DNA of 64,000 nt from Vibrio gelatinilyticus (GCF_022836845.1 NZ_JAJNNZ010000008.1:62001-126000), one strand, 5' to 3'. Positions 8,549 through 16,556 are shown, counted from the first letter of the stretch. Program-made: numbers and translations. The notes: generated by a model from the sequence alone, not told the origin.

Positions 8549-9988
8549 TTATTTATATTCCGAACATTCAACTCTCTCAATATTCGGAATTACCCAGCTA
8601 TTGTCATACCACGTGTCAGTAGGACCATAGATTCTAAAATATGGGAAGAACCCTTCATTGAAATTGGTTTGAATTGAATTTTCATTATTGTCTACATTAG
8701 GCCCCCAATAAATACTGTAAGACCCATCGGTATTCTGCTCCAGCCCTTCTTGGTAACTATTTATTCCCCACGTAAAATGATCGTTCTGAATCATTGAACG
8801 CTCTGGCGCATTGTAGGTCACCAAAGACCAGAAATTGCTATAAGGAACACCTGCTGGAATGTCTAGCTGATAACAATTTGAACCATTCAAATAGTTTCCG
8901 TCGCTATCTACATAGGTAGACACGTAGACGGCTCCTGTGCCTCTAGGCGGCCGAGTCATGGCTGCAGCGGTAAAGGTTGCTTGATGAGCCCAAACAACTT
9001 GAGCTACTGGGTCAACAATATCAAAGTCCCGATGTGTCCAGTTTTCATCAGCCGTTGTATTGGGTAATACCCAATGGCTTTGCTCTTGCCCCCATTTATA
9101 AGCATTGTGCTCTCGGTTAGAAAACGTTAATGTAAGTACGCGTTCCCAGGCTAGATCCTTTGCTTCTTTTAGCAAATCTTCATCAATCGAATTATTAAAA
9201 AAGCCAGCATGATATAAGTGTGCAGTATTGTAACTGTGCTTCTCTGCATCATATCCATTTAATAGATAGTACTGTTGAATCAATGCCGGAATATCCTTCT
9301 TATGAAAAAGCATATCCTGATACCCACCATCATCGTATACCGGTGCAGAGGTATTGTAGAAGGTAGTTTTAGGTGGCTCATTCGCATCAGCAAGAGAATA
9401 CGTTTTAAGGCCGTTTGTTAATGTATTGACGGCCCCTGGCATTCCCTCCTTACCTTGAAAAGCTCTAATTAGCCAGACGATAGTATTGGTCGGTGAAGGT
9501 GCGTGAATCATATCTGACGGCACTTCTCCTTCCCATCCAGGTGCAGTAAGTAAATAGGTACCTCCTTTGCCTCGATCAGAACCAGTCAATCCAAAATCTG
9601 CAAACGACGTCCATCCAGGACCATTTGCCATACCCATCACACCCGGTGGAACCTCTAACACCACGGCTCCTCCTTGTACTTCCAAGTTCACAGGATGAAC
9701 GGCATAAACGGTTTCAGAGTTTGCAGTAAGCACAATTTGTCTTGGATCTACCGACGTTTCCATAATACCTATATTCTGCTCTGTTGAACCGGCATCAAAA
9801 TAAGAGTGGTAAAGAGACATAAAGGCCGCTTCAGGTTGCAGGTCGACAAACGCTCTTGTTAGATTCTCGAGATCCATTTGCTGGTAAACTTCTTCGCTAT
9901 TGAGAACCGGATATCCAGATGGAACTTCACTCGCAATACTAGTAAAAGCAGCCGTTGCCAATGCCAAAGTAATCATTGATTTTTTCAT
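8549..9988 (-). CDS. periplasmic DUF1254/DUF1214-domain protein
   Basis: 479-residue exported protein; signal peptide 'MKKSMITLALATAAFTSIAS' begins at the ATG at 9986-9988. An ATG six codons upstream is also possible. The N-terminal half looks like DUF1254, with 'TVYAVHPVNLEVQGGAVVLEVPP'. The C-terminal half looks like DUF1214, with 'DSDGNYLNGSNCYQLDIPAG', 'NFWSLVTYNAPERSMI' and the end 'FFPYFRIYGP...DNSWVIPNIE'. The family is widespread and usually of unknown function. It shares a strand with the DUF3943 gene and may be co-transcribed with it. Confidence 0.85.
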   Translation of the reverse strand: MKKSMITLALATAAFTSIASEVPSGYPVLNSEEVYQQMDLENLTRAFVDLQPEAAFMSLYHSYFDAGSTEQNIGIMETSVDPRQIVLTANSETVYAVHPVNLEVQGGAVVLEVPPGVMGMANGPGWTSFADFGLTGSDRGKGGTYLLTAPGWEGEVPSDMIHAPSPTNTIVWLIRAFQGKEGMPGAVNTLTNGLKTYSLADANEPPKTTFYNTSAPVYDDGGYQDMLFHKKDIPALIQQYYLLNGYDAEKHSYNTAHLYHAGFFNNSIDEDLLKEAKDLAWERVLTLTFSNREHNAYKWGQEQSHWVLPNTTADENWTHRDFDIVDPVAQVVWAHQATFTAAAMTRPPRGTGAVYVSTYVDSDGNYLNGSNCYQLDIPAGVPYSNFWSLVTYNAPERSMIQNDHFTWGINSYQEGLEQNTDGSYSIYWGPNVDNNENSIQTNFNEGFFPYFRIYGPTDTWYDNSWVIPNIERVECSEYK

Positions 9989-10440
9989 AATATTAAGTTC
10001 ACTCATGGAGTTAGTTTTTTGGTATAGCGCAATGCAATCGCAAAAGTTATGTTAACTTGGCAATATAGCTATCGTGCTTACTCTATAAGAGACACCGAGA
10101 CATTCCATAGTCAGCATTTCTTCAATATAAGATGATTGCTCCCCACATCATCAATCCACGTTAATATTAGCGACTAATTAAACCAACAAGAAATAACAAT
10201 TATTACATTAAGAAATAACTTGAAATCATATCATTAAATTAATATTTATCTTGGTGAATTTTAGATATAACCAATCGTAATAGCATGAAATCACCATAGT
10301 CATTTCTTAAATAAAAAGACCTTATTATAGAATTTCCCACATAGCAAAGGCATTTAATTTTAAGTCTATGCATATCACTTGATGGCCTAATTGGAATGGG
10401 CTTTCAATACTCACCAGGGAGAAATTAAATAAGAGTTATT
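9989..10440. other. AT-rich divergent control region
   Basis: About 450 bp, strongly AT-rich in 10150-10330, between the divergent DUF1254 gene and the barrel-like protein gene at 10441. It presumably carries both promoters. No repeat or small gene was seen; AAGAG lies shortly before the 10441 ATG. Confidence 0.5.
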
Positions 10441-11199
10441 ATGAAAACAATCAATTATATTAAAGTAGCAACTATCGCATCTGCTCTATCTGTCGTATTT
10501 AACACTTCTGTTGCTGAAGAATATCAAGATATGTCAGACCCGCTTTCAGTCTATTCACAAGCAGGAATTGGCGCAACAAACAAAGGCCTAAACTTCAAGT
10601 TCGGCCAGGCGTATGACACCAACAACGAATCCACAATGGCAATGCATGTCCTTGAAGCAAAGGGGTTTGCTGCTGATACCCTTGGATTAAAAGGAAATGA
10701 TAGCTTCGATTCTCTTCGTTACCGCCACTTTAATGTCAATATGCAAAACGGTATTGGCTCTCAAGTGGACATTAACTGGGACTTCAATCAAAAGCTAGGC
10801 TCAGCCTCATACTCCATGATTCAAGCACTCCCTGCTATGGGAGCGATTCAGCTCTACCCACTAGCTGGCATTGGAGTGAATATTGCGGACGTTGATTCGG
10901 CTCTATTAGTCGATGAAGGTGAATCGTTCGGATCAATAGGTTATGCCATCCCATCTAGTTTTGGCTTGCTAGGCCTCTACTCGAAAATAGAGATAACCGA
11001 CCAAGTTTGGTTGAACTACAACCCTATGTACACAACTCAATTGGGTGGTGTTGAAGCATTAAGCAGTTTATATGGTTGGCAGCATGAAGTTGCTTTGAGC
11101 TATCAAATAGACACTCAAAGCAATATCCGAGCATTTTGGAATTTTGGTGAAGCAGTAAACGGCACTGATTTCAGAGTCGAATATAACTATCAATTTTAG
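10441..11199 (+). CDS. exported protein, probable outer-membrane beta-barrel (unknown function)
   Basis: 252 residues with a signal peptide (about 1-25, ending 'NTSVAEE'), then 'DPLSVYSQAGIGATNKGLNFKFGQAYD'-like amphipathic strands throughout. The C-terminus is 'FRVEYNYQF', the terminal-phenylalanine signature recognised by the BAM complex. No catalytic motif and no family recognised. The next gene, 86 bp downstream on the same strand, codes for a protein of the same kind, so they are probably one transcription unit. A LysR regulator follows; control by it is a guess. Confidence 0.65.
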   Translation: MKTINYIKVATIASALSVVFNTSVAEEYQDMSDPLSVYSQAGIGATNKGLNFKFGQAYDTNNESTMAMHVLEAKGFAADTLGLKGNDSFDSLRYRHFNVNMQNGIGSQVDINWDFNQKLGSASYSMIQALPAMGAIQLYPLAGIGVNIADVDSALLVDEGESFGSIGYAIPSSFGLLGLYSKIEITDQVWLNYNPMYTTQLGGVEALSSLYGWQHEVALSYQIDTQSNIRAFWNFGEAVNGTDFRVEYNYQF

Positions 11200-11285
11200 A
11201 ACTATTGCCATGGATGGCGAACAGCTCAGAAATATAAAACCAAAAAATAAAAACAACCAATTATAAACATATCGGAAGATTAAAT

Positions 11286-11993
11286 ATGTTACTTAAAAAG
11301 AGACTTACATCTCTCATATTACCCATCATAACGCTGCAGGTAGCGGCTTATGAGCTAGTTGATGAAGAAAAAAACCAAGAAGACCCTACTAAAATAGTGA
11401 CAAGAGTTGGCGCTGGCTATAATGGAGAGTTAACGCTTAATGGTTCGTTAGGGCTGGATGAAGCCAGAATGATCAGCGGCAATATCAATTCCGATGCTAG
11501 TGAGTGGCGTATTGGCGGGTCTTGGCTATTTAGCAAGGGGATCGTGAACTTCAACTTCAAGAAAAATCAGTATGAGAGTGGTGGTAACAGCACCAGCTAC
11601 AACTTGGGGACATTTATACCTCTCAGCGTTTTCGGTGTGAACCCAGCTGGCTGGCAACTTTTTCCAGCCTTTGGTTATAACTACACAGAAGGACGCGCTG
11701 TAGTGGCCACCACTCACTCATACCACGGTCAATCATTAATGGTGCCCATTGAAAGCCATGGCGCGTATCTGGGAATGCTCGCACTTAAGCCAATAGGTCA
11801 TGGACTTACACTGATGTTAGGTGGTGGAGGTAGTGCAGGAAGCAATAACACAAATAATGGTTATCTTGGTGGTGGCATAAGCTATCGAATCGATGATAAC
11901 CAATCAATAAACAGCTTTGGCATTGTCAGTAATAGCTCACAATTTGGTTCAAAAAACACCCTGTCAATTAACTATCGATACGAGTTCAATTAG
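11286..11993 (+). CDS. exported protein, probable outer-membrane beta-barrel (unknown function)
   Basis: 235 residues. The hydrophobic leader is short ('LTSLILPIITLQVAAYE'). The body is made of alternating strands rich in Gly, Asn, Ser and aromatic residues ('EWRIGGSWLFSKGIVNFNF', 'GGGSAGSNNTNNGYLGGGIS'). It ends in 'NYRYEFN', close to a terminal aromatic motif. It resembles the preceding gene in architecture rather than obviously in sequence. Possibly a porin-like or surface protein; no family recognised. Confidence 0.6.
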   Translation: MLLKKRLTSLILPIITLQVAAYELVDEEKNQEDPTKIVTRVGAGYNGELTLNGSLGLDEARMISGNINSDASEWRIGGSWLFSKGIVNFNFKKNQYESGGNSTSYNLGTFIPLSVFGVNPAGWQLFPAFGYNYTEGRAVVATTHSYHGQSLMVPIESHGAYLGMLALKPIGHGLTLMLGGGGSAGSNNTNNGYLGGGISYRIDDNQSINSFGIVSNSSQFGSKNTLSINYRYEFN

Positions 11994-12094
11994 TTAGTCA
12001 AACTCTATACACTATCGATCGAAGGTGCACACAAAGGCAGCCCTCCTTTATCCAACCGATCGCTACTTTATTGGACTCTGTGCAATATGTTTAA

Positions 12095-12126
12095 CTTCAT
12101 GATAACCTGATGTGGTTATCATGAAG
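12095..12126. promoter_or_regulatory. perfect 13-bp inverted repeat before a LysR gene
   Basis: CTTCATGATAACC (12095-12107) and GGTTATCATGAAG (12114-12126) are exact inverted copies around a six-base centre. The repeat ends 12 bp before the LysR ATG and abuts its AAGGA Shine-Dalgarno. It could be an autoregulatory operator or an mRNA hairpin limiting translation. Confidence 0.6.
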
Positions 12127-12138
12127 CAAGGATTGCCT

Positions 12139-13065
12139 ATGAAAGAGTCGGAGATGTTAAAACTCGACTTTAATTCTCTAAAGTTGCTTAAAATACTGGG
12201 CGAAGAGAAGAATACCAAACGAGCCGGCGAGCGACTTTTTATCAGCCAACCCGCAGTAAGCAAGTCACTAAGAAAGCTCAGAGAGCAGTTCAACGATCAA
12301 CTGTTTTTGAGACAAAAGCATGGGTTAGAGCCGACACCCAAATGTGATCAGTTGCTTCGACAACTTCCCGATGTCTTATCAAGACTGGAAGCGATATTTG
12401 AACAAGGAAGTAGTTTCAACCCGGAGGACTACTCTGGCGAAATCAATATTCACATCAACACAGTGCTCTGCTACCCACTAATGGAGCCCTTATTCAAAAC
12501 ACTCACTAAAAGCGCTCCCAATGCAACGATCGTCATCCAAAACTGGTCTCACGATACCGAAGTTAAAATCAAAACCAACCAAGTAGACCTAGGGATTAAT
12601 TTTATGCCTTTAGGCATTACTAAAGAGATCGTGCAGCAACATGTTGTTGCGGCTCAGTTTAAGCTCTGTTGCTCTACCGAACATCCAATGAGTAGAAAAG
12701 GAAGCATAACCCCACAAGATGTCGGAAGCATGCCGTTAGCATTAATGTTAATGCCTGATTACCACCAAGGGGAAACATTTGCAGAAACCTATTTGAGAGC
12801 GCGGGATATTGAACCTCGGGTATTATTACGAACAGACAAAATAGGTCTATGCTATCAAGCAGTACGTAAACACCACTGCCTTTTTCCTGTCAGCCATATT
12901 GTTAGACACTCTATTCCAGAAAATATGACGCTACTTGATATAGAGCACTTTGAAGATGGACCAGAATTCTCCATTGGTGGTTTTTTTGCTCATCGCTCCC
13001 GACATTCACCGTATCTAACTTGGTTAAAAGGGCTTGTTTTCGACACGATAAAGCACCTAAGCTAA
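12139..13065 (+). CDS. LysR-family transcriptional regulator
   Basis: 308-residue regulator. The N-terminal winged helix-turn-helix reads 'LDFNSLKLLKILGEEKNTKRAGERLFISQPAVSKSLRKLREQF...LFLRQKHGLEPT'. The 'SQPAVSKSL' recognition helix and 'LF-R...G-EPT' are the textbook LysR pattern, followed by a substrate-binding co-inducer domain. The ATG at 12139 has AAGGA seven bases upstream; an earlier in-frame ATG lies inside the inverted repeat. This protein differs clearly from the five short LysR paralogues at 16.5-23.3 kb. It follows two barrel-protein genes and may regulate them or itself. Confidence 0.92.
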   Translation: MKESEMLKLDFNSLKLLKILGEEKNTKRAGERLFISQPAVSKSLRKLREQFNDQLFLRQKHGLEPTPKCDQLLRQLPDVLSRLEAIFEQGSSFNPEDYSGEINIHINTVLCYPLMEPLFKTLTKSAPNATIVIQNWSHDTEVKIKTNQVDLGINFMPLGITKEIVQQHVVAAQFKLCCSTEHPMSRKGSITPQDVGSMPLALMLMPDYHQGETFAETYLRARDIEPRVLLRTDKIGLCYQAVRKHHCLFPVSHIVRHSIPENMTLLDIEHFEDGPEFSIGGFFAHRSRHSPYLTWLKGLVFDTIKHLS

Positions 13066-13281
13066 CGACCGTACAACATGCCCCTCCTTCTATGAAGGAA
13101 GGACAAAGCACGCGTATCTTTCCAGAAAGACCTTCATGGATTTAGAGCATCAAACCGAGCTCATTTAAAGTGATGTCAACAGGGCTCGCACATCATTAGT
13201 CGCATTAAATATGTAGGTTACGATGTTTATGGACAGAAGCTTCTTGGTTATTCCAAACCCTACACTTCCAATATATTCGTT

Positions 13282-13301
13282 ATCCTCACGAAAGTGAGGA
13301 T
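13282..13301. repeat. short intergenic hairpin repeat
   Basis: ATCCTCAC-GAAA-GTGAGGAT, an 8-bp stem with a GNRA tetraloop, in the gene-free stretch 13066-13784. It resembles the small dispersed hairpins scattered in Vibrio intergenic DNA. Confidence 0.5.
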
Positions 13302-13372
13302 CTCCTACCGCGTATGGGTAACTGAAAATTTTCGAATAAGTCAAGTAACTCAGCTTTGAAACGCGCTGCATG

Positions 13373-13663
13373 AGATTCCCTTTTTCAAGGGAATGACGGT
13401 GATTTTGGGATGGTTTGAAACACAGAATGGGGCAAAGATATGTCAGGCCCGTACTTCAATTTGGCCACTAACTGCGCTTCGATAAGATTCCCTTTTTCAA
13501 GGGAATGACGGTGATTTTTGGGATGGTTTGAAACACGAAAAGGGGCAAAGATGTGTCAGGCCCGTACTCCAATTTGGCCACTAACTGCACTTCGATAAGA
13601 TCCCCTTTTTCAAGGGAATGACGGTGATTTTGGGATGGTTTGAAACACCGAATGGGGCAAAAG
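13373..13663. repeat. tandem repeat, two full units of 112-113 bp plus a partial third, with ATTCCC/GGGAAT hairpin
   Basis: Units start at 13373, 13485 and 13598. Each begins with a small hairpin (ATTCCC-TTTTTCAA-GGGAAT, or TCCCC in the third) followed by TGACGGTGATTTT, GGGATGGTTTGAAACAC and GGGGCAAA. The spacer 'GTCAGGCCCGTACT...TTTGGCCACTAACTGC' is present in units 1 and 2. The single-base length difference comes from one extra T. Related isolated copies lie near 25854 and 26787. The repeat fills most of the gene-free region 13066-13784; apparent reading frames across it are by-products of the repeat. Confidence 0.85.
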
Positions 13664-13784
13664 TAAGCCAGCTTTATGAGAACTAGATTTAGATAGACTA
13701 TATAACTCAGTTGTTGCCATACAGGCGAGGTTATCAAAAGGTGCCTCAACATCCTGTCGAGGCTATGGCGAGGTAACACCACAA

Positions 13785-13868
13785 TTAGAAAAGGCGAACA
13801 TATACGCCGTCTGTAATAAAAAATATAGTCATAGCGCTAAGGCCAACTACAGTAACAAGTGTAAACAT
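13785..13868 (-). CDS. 27-residue hydrophobic mini-protein, translationally coupled to the outer-membrane gene
   Basis: A very short frame begins 8 bp after the stop of the outer-membrane protein gene. A near-ideal Shine-Dalgarno, AGGAGGAG, starts inside that gene's stop codon and lies just before the ATG at 13866-13868. The product, MFTLVTVVGLSAMTIFF followed by ITDGVYVRLF, is one hydrophobic membrane-spanning segment with a short charged tail. Tiny single-helix proteins often stabilise a membrane partner; the candidates here are the 'suffix' membrane protein and other products of the operon. No family recognised. The ribosome-binding site is the main support. Confidence 0.55.
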   Translation of the reverse strand: MFTLVTVVGLSAMTIFFITDGVYVRLF

Positions 13869-13876
13869 AGCTCCTC

Positions 13877-14776
13877 CTAAAACTTGTGTGAAAGTGTTAA
13901 GAAACCACGGGTTCCATATGAATGATTTTTCTGTCCGACTTCTTCATGAACTCGTAACGAAAGTGAACTGTTGATTGCTTCGATTGGGGTGGTGAACTCC
14001 ATTCCTAACGCAGATACATGAGAGCCATAGCGCCCCATGAGCAAGTAATTCGCTCCATCATATTGCACACCGCTATCACGATTTAAGTGGCCAATATGAT
14101 AGGCGTAACCGCCGAGTGTCATACCATTATCAAACTTGCGTATCAGTGAACCTTCAACGTAACCAATATCACCTGCTTGCCAACGATGTCCATTGCGAGT
14201 TGTCGCGGTGCGATGTTCATACTGTAAAGCGCCGTTTACTTGCCACCGTTCATTAATATCGTAAGTGACACCAGTGTTGAGCGTGTGCATGTCATAAGCT
14301 TTGTCGATGGACATGCGGGAGGACTTTAATCCTAATCGCACCGAGTAGCCGGCCACGACATGTAAATCATTTCCAACAGTCCAATTAAGTCGGATAGGAT
14401 GTAACCACGGGCTTCCACTCACGCCTACGCCCACTTCTTCGCTACCGCGGTGGACACCACCAATTACACCAGTGATACCAAAACTATATCGACCCCCCAA
14501 TATTCTGGTATCGGTGTAATAACTCAGATGAGGCAAAATTAAATCCAATGATGTGTACTTATCCGAAGCATGGTCTTGACCGTTCGCGTTGATTCCTCGG
14601 ATGTTATAGTGACCGAGTGTAATAGCACCAAGCCAACCTTTGCCTGGGTCTTTTGATGCATTTGCACCTGCCCCACTACCTGGCTGCGTCGTCGTGAGCT
14701 CAGGACTACCAAAATCGACAGCTGCGAATGCACTAACTGATAGCAATAATAATGCTGATAACAATAGTTTCTTCAT
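13877..14776 (-). CDS. outer-membrane channel-like protein (Phenol_MetA_deg/SphA-like)
   Basis: 299 residues with a clean signal peptide ('MKKLLLSALLLLSVSAFA'). Amphipathic strands follow, including 'LDLILPHLSYYTDTRILGGRYSFGITGVIGGV' and 'LNWTVGNDLHVVAGYSVRLGLKSS', with a terminal 'GFLTLSHKF'. The layout resembles the MetA/SphA family of outer-membrane proteins found beside catabolic operons and thought to admit hydrophobic or organic substrates. The ATG is 4 bp after the stop of a 59-residue secreted mini-protein, and a 27-residue membrane peptide follows. It is the probable distal part of the DUF1989 operon, so it may pass the pathway substrate or product across the outer membrane. Confidence 0.65.
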   Translation of the reverse strand: MKKLLLSALLLLSVSAFAAVDFGSPELTTTQPGSGAGANASKDPGKGWLGAITLGHYNIRGINANGQDHASDKYTSLDLILPHLSYYTDTRILGGRYSFGITGVIGGVHRGSEEVGVGVSGSPWLHPIRLNWTVGNDLHVVAGYSVRLGLKSSRMSIDKAYDMHTLNTGVTYDINERWQVNGALQYEHRTATTRNGHRWQAGDIGYVEGSLIRKFDNGMTLGGYAYHIGHLNRDSGVQYDGANYLLMGRYGSHVSALGMEFTTPIEAINSSLSLRVHEEVGQKNHSYGTRGFLTLSHKF

Positions 14777-14780
14777 AACA

Positions 14781-14960
14781 TCACTCCATTACCAGAACAT
14801 GGAATACAGCCTTTGGATCACCATAGTTAACCCCATTATTTTCTTCAGAAGCGAAACCACTTGGCATCACTAATAACCCAGTAACAATGAGCAACACTCG
14901 AGTGCCTATTGCAATGTATTTGCTGCGACGCTGACCCACAGCATGTGAAAATATCTTCAT
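14781..14960 (-). CDS. 59-residue secreted mini-protein (or truncated barrel-protein remnant)
   Basis: An intact frame from the ATG at 14958-14960 with AGGT seven bases upstream; its stop lies 4 bp before the outer-membrane gene ATG. The product has a basic start (GQRRSK), a hydrophobic core ('IGTRVLLIVTGLLVMPSG') and a plausible signal cleavage after 'GFA'. A mature peptide of about 20 residues, 'SEENNGVNYGDPKAVFHV' and on, is left. 'GDPKAVF' recalls the mature start of the exported protein at 10441 ('DPLSVY'), so it could be the stub of a truncated barrel gene rather than a functional peptide. Confidence 0.5.
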   Translation of the reverse strand: MKIFSHAVGQRRSKYIAIGTRVLLIVTGLLVMPSGFASEENNGVNYGDPKAVFHVLVME

Positions 14961-14983
14961 TAGAAATACCTACTTCAATAAAA

Positions 14984-15005
14984 AAGCCCCGCAATTACAG
15001 GGCTT
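14984..15005 (-). terminator. intercistronic hairpin after the small suffix-like gene
   Basis: AAGCCC / GGGCTT stem around a 10-base loop. On the minus strand a T-run follows. It sits 13 bp beyond the stop of the 104-residue membrane protein and may partly terminate transcription within the operon. Confidence 0.6.
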
Positions 15006-15017
15006 CCTTGCCGTTGA

Positions 15018-15332
15018 TCATTTTTTGTCGCGATTCTTTCGTTTGAATAGTGAAAGAAACTTTGCTTTCACTAGAGCCAGAACTGGCTTACCTAAAACGA
15101 TGATTGGCAGCGCTGCCATCGCCTCTGCGGATATAAGATAACCTGCGGTGAGTTCTGTTATCTCCATCGCTGAAAGGCGAAGATGAACGCTGATCATAGA
15201 AATCATCACTGGGCTAGAAAGCATGAACACATTACCCAGAATCATTACTGCTAAGGCTATTTGCTTTGTAGGTGTATTAACTAAATCTTTTAGTGTTGGC
15301 GCCGATGCCACCGGACCATTAATCGTTTTCAT
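15018..15332 (-). CDS. small two-helix membrane protein, 'transporter suffix'-like (half-size form)
   Basis: 104 residues with two hydrophobic segments ('IALAVMILGNVFMLSSPVMI' and 'TAGYLISAEAMAALPIIVLG') and a basic tail 'KFLSLFKRKNRDKK', so the C-terminus is probably cytoplasmic. The second segment and the following 'KPVLALVKAKFLSLF' align by eye with 'GPEVFMVFAAIVAGRENVKLIVSKVSTLF' of the larger membrane protein at 23361. Both recall the short 'transporter suffix' domain. GAGGT precedes the ATG. It lies downstream of the DUF1989 gene with a hairpin between them, the same layout as the 23.4-25.1 kb operon. Confidence 0.6.
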   Translation of the reverse strand: MKTINGPVASAPTLKDLVNTPTKQIALAVMILGNVFMLSSPVMISMISVHLRLSAMEITELTAGYLISAEAMAALPIIVLGKPVLALVKAKFLSLFKRKNRDKK

Positions 15333-15356
15333 ATTTACCTCGCTTAGGTTTAAAAG

Positions 15357-15375
15357 AGCCCCTATGACTGGGGCT
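15357..15375 (-). terminator. intercistronic hairpin after the DUF1989 gene
   Basis: AGCCCC-TATGACT-GGGGCT, a 6-bp GC-rich stem between the DUF1989 gene and the small membrane protein gene. The same kind of hairpin sits at the equivalent place in the paralogous operon (23862-23885). Confidence 0.6.
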
Positions 15376-15395
15376 TCCTCCGCTTGGGTTGGTGA

Positions 15396-16388
15396 CTAAA
15401 AACCGTTTCCAGTACCAACTTTGCCGTGCTTCATTCCCGGTCTACCTTGCATGACCCAATCCACTGCATTGATTGATTTCAATGGTGTTGTCTCAATGGT
15501 TTCGAGTGGTCCATCTAATCCCTCAAGAATCTGAACCTTGACTGGATAGCACGTAAATTCCTCCAGCGATGTCGTGTTGTTCTGGTCACCTAAAGGACAA
15601 GGGCTAAACGCCACGTACATGTCGTGGTGAACCAATACATCGACATGGTCACCTTTCTTGAAAACACCTTTTGACGGGAACAACGAGTAGTTCGTTGGGA
15701 ACCGGTCATAGGCCATAGGCTGAAAGTGCATGAATACATGTGGGGTATGAAGTTCACGCGCTTTTTCCTCTCCCAATAGCTCAACAAATGCCTGTGCAAG
15801 ATTCGAATCACAGTTGTTGATATTTGGTTCACCGAGGTAGGTTTCCATCAAAGCGGCATTACAACGACCCGATGGATAAATAAAGCTATGTGACGCGAGG
15901 TCGCCATACATTTCTTTGAGGCTATCGTGGTCTACCGTGTCTTCGATAATCGTTGCTACTGGGCGCGCATAAGGCGTGTTTGAGTAATAGTGCTTGCCTT
16001 TCGTAAACACCAAATCGCTAAATGAAGCCGTACAATAGCTGTCTGCGTACTCACCTGTTGGGTTATCTTTCATGAGATATACTGTGTCGAGAATTTGAGG
16101 ACCATCAATCAGCTCATAGCGAATAACTTGACCTTTCTTTAGCTCAAAGCTGTGGCCTTGATATGGTTGGCAAATACGCTCTTCAACGACACGTAACCCT
16201 CTTGCTGCATTGGCCATGGCTGCGTTAGTGACATCGTCGTATTGTGCTTTCAGCACTTTTTTATGTTGCCCTACCTTGTCGTCACCCGTGTCTTGCACGT
16301 TACCTTTTGAGAAAACGTGATAGCCAGCTTCTTTTACTGCTTCCAGCGTTGCTACATCGATCGCTGATTTGATATCTGATTTAGACAT
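15396..16388 (-). CDS. DUF1989 (urea carboxylase-associated family) protein
   Basis: 330-residue cytoplasmic protein. The DUF1989 hallmarks are 'YPSGRCNAAL' (Cys176), 'NNCDSNLAQAF' (Cys193 and Asn196), 'VFMHFQPMAYD' and 'FSPCPLGDQNNT' (Cys264), which read as a metal- or thiol-based active site. Members of this family include the carboxyguanidine deiminase subunits of guanidine breakdown and many unassigned proteins. No urea carboxylase or allophanate hydrolase lies in the window, so a different nitrogen-rich substrate is likely. CGAGGTAA precedes the ATG, as it does for the 25061 amidinotransferase. It is the first gene of an operon running into the suffix-like, mini- and outer-membrane genes and is divergent from a LysR gene. 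Confidence 0.8.
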   Translation of the reverse strand: MSKSDIKSAIDVATLEAVKEAGYHVFSKGNVQDTGDDKVGQHKKVLKAQYDDVTNAAMANAARGLRVVEERICQPYQGHSFELKKGQVIRYELIDGPQILDTVYLMKDNPTGEYADSYCTASFSDLVFTKGKHYYSNTPYARPVATIIEDTVDHDSLKEMYGDLASHSFIYPSGRCNAALMETYLGEPNINNCDSNLAQAFVELLGEEKARELHTPHVFMHFQPMAYDRFPTNYSLFPSKGVFKKGDHVDVLVHHDMYVAFSPCPLGDQNNTTSLEEFTCYPVKVQILEGLDGPLETIETTPLKSINAVDWVMQGRPGMKHGKVGTGNGF

Positions 16389-16450
16389 TGTGTTTACCTC
16401 GACTATTTAACTCATTTAGTTTTAAAATTTATTCATGAACTTACCTGTTT

Positions 16451-16496
16451 GACGTCCTGTCGTTTCCATGGGTTGTACTTTATAATTTGATTCGAA
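16451..16496. promoter_or_regulatory. duplicated control module, copy A (DUF1989 operon)
   Basis: 46 bp reading GACGTCCTGTCGTTTCCATG, then GGTTGTACTTTATAATTTG and ATTCGAA. The equivalent stretch at 25118-25162 has the same order, GACCTCCTGTC..TTCCATG..GTGTAATTTACAA..CGATCGAA. The similarity starts at ATTCATG about 20 bp earlier and runs on to the 28-bp element 12 bp later. It is probably the promoter and activator site of the minus-strand operon. Confidence 0.65.
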
Positions 16497-16507
16497 ATTT
16501 CCAAAAA

Positions 16508-16535
16508 AGGGTCCCTACGATTTTTCTGTAGGGTG
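16508..16535. promoter_or_regulatory. 28-bp LysR-type operator candidate, copy 1
   Basis: AGGGTCCCTACGA then TTTTTCTGTAGGGTG, containing the inverted repeat CCCTAC-N9-GTAGGG. It shares 18 of 28 positions, without gaps, with both sites at 19864 and 25175. It lies 21 bp before the LysR ATG at 16557 and in the divergent control region of the DUF1989 operon, as expected for a LysR autoregulation and activation site. Confidence 0.7.
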
Positions 16536-16556
16536 CAAATGGGAGAGGTCTAGAAA

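Noticed and set aside
13373..13663. CRISPR array
   Set aside because: The whole 112-bp unit repeats, spacers are not unique, and no cas genes are present.
13468..13782. 104-codon minus-strand frame
   Set aside because: It is generated by the tandem repeat; the peptide simply repeats the translated unit.
16389..16556. Guanidine riboswitch upstream of the DUF1989 gene
   Set aside because: No paired ACGR-loop hairpins or ykkC-type core were seen here or at 22192-22448 and 25062-25204.
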